From Schumannella luteola (GTDB taxonomy: Bacteria; Actinomycetota; Actinomycetes; Actinomycetales; Microbacteriaceae): DNA of 64,000 nucleotides. How positions within the stretch are numbered: position 1 is the first letter of the stretch; each line of letters begins with the position of its first letter. Under the pieces are notes generated by a model that did not search any database, was not told the origin of the DNA, and worked only from the letters and a program-made list of their open reading frames with translations. The translations under genes and the position numbers were made by a program. The stretch is taken from NCBI RefSeq assembly GCF_013408685.1, contig NZ_JACBZY010000001.1, positions 2,170,001 through 2,234,000 of the forward strand, read 5' to 3'. Below, one piece after another: positions 62,546 through 64,000 of this stretch.

Positions 62546-63601
62546 ATGGCCCGATCGCTGTCGCTGCTCATCGCCGTCGTCGCCTCGCTCGGCGGCGGCG
62601 CCCTCGCGCTGAGTCAGGGCGGGGTCGTGTACCGCACGCTCGTCTCGTCGTTCGGCGGGCTCGGCAACGCGCAGTCGGTCGGCGTGCTCGCGATCGCGCT
62701 CACGCTCGTCGCGGTCGGGGCGCTGCTGCACCTCGTCGCCTCCGCGACCGCCGGATGGTCGTCGCTCGGGGTGATCGTCGTCGGCGCGGTGCAGACGGTC
62801 GTCGGCCTCGCGGCGGTCGTGCTGCCCGCGCGGTTCGGCGGCATCGACGGTCCCGCGAGTCCGGTGCAGGTCGCGGTCGGCTGGATCTACGACGTGCTGC
62901 CCGACCTCGGAACCGGCCTCTATCTCGCCCTGCCGACCGGGCTCGTGCTCGTGATCGGCCTCGCCAACATCCTGCTCGGTGTCGTCGCTGTGCGTCGCCG
63001 GCGCGGCACCGTCGCCTCGCCCGCGGTCGCCCGGATCGTCGGGCTGCTCGTCGCCCTGTTCGTCGCGCTGCCGGCCGCCGGCCTGATCGCGGCGGGAGGC
63101 TTCGCGAACTACGTGCAGACCACCGAGGCGCTGCGCGGCCCGAGCCCGTGGGGGATCGCCCTGCTGCTGCTCGGCGCCGTGCTCTTCCTGATCTTCGTGC
63201 TGGCGGTGCGGTGGAGCTCGCTCGCCGCTCTGCTCGGCGGATTCGTGCTGATCGTGGCGAGCATCTTCTACCTCTTCGTGCCGGCGAGCGCCGTCGCTCC
63301 GATCGCCGCGCAGCGGGGACTGCGCGATGCGCTCAGCGGCGTGCAGACCTTCGCCTGGTCGGGCTCGTTCCTCATCCTCGGCTGCGTGCTGATCGGCGCC
63401 GGCATCGCCGGGCGGCTGGCCGGTCGGGTCGGTGCGCGCCGCAGCAGCTTCGTGGCCGCTCGGCCGTCCGTCGACGGGGATGCGCCGACCGCGATCATCC
63501 TGCCGGGCGAGGGCGCGTCGCGCGACGGAGCGGTTCTGTACTCGCCGCCGAACGCGCCCGGATCCTGGGACGGCGGCAACGGAGCCCCGCGCGGGCGCTG
63601 A
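62546..63601 (+). CDS. Polytopic membrane protein of unknown function (eight helices)
   Basis: A 351-residue integral membrane protein with hydrophobic segments at about 5-25, 45-68, 72-95, 128-152, 160-185, 203-225, 228-255 and 275-298, then a disordered cytoplasmic tail of 50 residues (ending SPPNAPGSWDGGNGAPRGR). No family recognised. ATG 62546 with GGAGAGG 9 bases upstream; a TTG at 62537 is a possible alternative. CACAGT (62502-62507) may be its -10. Confidence 0.75.
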   Translation: MARSLSLLIAVVASLGGGALALSQGGVVYRTLVSSFGGLGNAQSVGVLAIALTLVAVGALLHLVASATAGWSSLGVIVVGAVQTVVGLAAVVLPARFGGIDGPASPVQVAVGWIYDVLPDLGTGLYLALPTGLVLVIGLANILLGVVAVRRRRGTVASPAVARIVGLLVALFVALPAAGLIAAGGFANYVQTTEALRGPSPWGIALLLLGAVLFLIFVLAVRWSSLAALLGGFVLIVASIFYLFVPASAVAPIAAQRGLRDALSGVQTFAWSGSFLILGCVLIGAGIAGRLAGRVGARRSSFVAARPSVDGDAPTAIILPGEGASRDGAVLYSPPNAPGSWDGGNGAPRGR

Positions 63602-63653
63602 CGCTCGCGGTGGCATCTGCGCTGCCGGTTCGCGCTCGGCGCCTACCCCCGGC

Positions 63654-63823
63654 TAGACTCCTGCGAGACCTCGGCGAGGGATGCGCGCATCTGCCCGCAT
63701 CCGTGATCGACGCGGTGAGCAAGGCCCCGGGCGCGACCCGCTGTGTTCTTCCTCACGCTGTCCTGCGTTCGAGTTGAAACCGCACACGATTCGGGCGAGA
63801 GCCCGGCAAGGAGAACAACAGCC
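63654..63823 (+). promoter_or_regulatory. rplY promoter and leader
   Basis: TAGACT at 63654-63659 is a good -10 and would give a leader of about 160 bases. Just before the ribosome site there is a small hairpin, CGGGC (63792-63796) and GCCCG (63801-63805), with a GAGA tetraloop. No known ribosomal-protein leader motif is recognised. The 222-base gap holds nothing else I can support. Confidence 0.5.
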
Positions 63824-64000
63824 ATGGCTGACGACAACAAGCTGGTCGCCGAAGAGCGCACCGAGTTCGGCAAGGGCGCTGCCCGCCGCATCCGCGCCGC
63901 CCACAAGATCCCCGCCGTGATCTACGGCCACGGCACCGAGCCGCGCCACATCAACCTGCCCGGTCACGAGACGGCGCTGATCCTGCGCAAGGCGAACGCC
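63824..64000 (+). CDS. rplY: 50S ribosomal protein L25 (N-terminal part; cut by window edge)
   Basis: The first 59 residues match L25/Ctc: [37 protein letters not shown], the 5S-rRNA-binding core. L25 binds 5S rRNA in the large subunit; the long form in actinobacteria has an extra C-terminal TL5/CTC domain, not visible here. ATG start with AAGGAG 10 bases upstream. The gene continues past position 64000. Confidence 0.95.
   Translation, partial: MADDNKLVAEERTEFGKGAARRIRAAHKIPAVIYGHGTEPRHINLPGHETALILRKANA

Overview
The window is high-GC (about 70% G+C by eye) actinobacterial chromosome. It most resembles Microbacteriaceae: GTG starts are frequent, Asp-Ala and Ala-Ser pairs are often written GGATGC / GCATCC, several genes look leaderless behind TANNNT -10 boxes, and household genes (gdhA, glmU-prs, gnd, rplY) are mixed with efflux pumps, TetR/MarR regulators and ABC importers. 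I see no rRNA, transposase, prophage or CRISPR array. One tRNA gene, tRNA-Gln(TTG), is present.

Layout. 76-2902 (minus): methionine importer metQ-metN-metI. 3216-5475 (minus): a fumarate-reductase-type flavoprotein downstream of a siderophore-interacting (SIP) protein, behind a near-consensus DtxR/IdeR iron box. 5582-10636: gdhA, a DUF222/HNH protein and an ABC-F ATPase. 10806-13058: a four-gene operon with type VII secretion (ESX) features (tandem YbaB-like protein, EspC-like small protein, WXG-motif membrane protein, membrane protein) but no ESX motor in view. 13178-17825: epimerase, TMEM175-type channel, and a MarR / MFS / TetR efflux unit with paired palindromic operators. 17874-21356: tRNA-Gln and small genes of mostly unknown function. 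21545-23026: a solitary, compositionally atypical gene with a PD-(D/E)XK-like nuclease motif, a candidate defence gene. 23129-33193: lactate-oxidase-type enzyme, alcohol dehydrogenase, ATP-grasp ligase, glmU-prs, and a TetR-controlled divergent pair. 33308-34810: CoA-transferase.

34997-55568 is the most striking region: three operons that look like one metabolic system. The first (plus) has a GNAT acetyltransferase and an amino-acid ABC importer, followed after a terminator by an MsnO8-type flavin monooxygenase and a double GNAT. The second (minus, seven tightly packed genes) has a luciferase-like monooxygenase, a peptide/opine-type ABC importer, an M20 deacylase and an MFS exporter. The third (plus, divergent) has a luciferase-like monooxygenase, an NtaA/SnaA/DszA monooxygenase, a DUF1684 protein and another luciferase-like monooxygenase. 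The set import + N-acetylation + FMN-dependent C-S cleavage + M20 deacetylation matches the logic of the Bacillus ytm/yxe S-substituted cysteine salvage operons, enlarged to five luciferase-fold enzymes. No flavin reductase is in the window. A sarcosine/N-methyltryptophan-oxidase-type flavoprotein follows.

56881-64000: a perfect 24-bp-arm palindrome, gnd, a hydroxyacid dehydrogenase, strong convergent terminators, a secreted GH2 glycosidase with a C-terminal LamG domain, a membrane protein, and the start of rplY, cut by the window edge.

Two features cut across regions: 15-bp-period minisatellites at the ends of unrelated genes (and in one intergenic gap), and a pervasive GGATGC/GCATCC word that appears to override synonymous codon preference. 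Every gap of more than about 200 bases is described. The only one over 300 bases is 2903-3215, which holds the metQ leader and the terminator of the flavoprotein gene.
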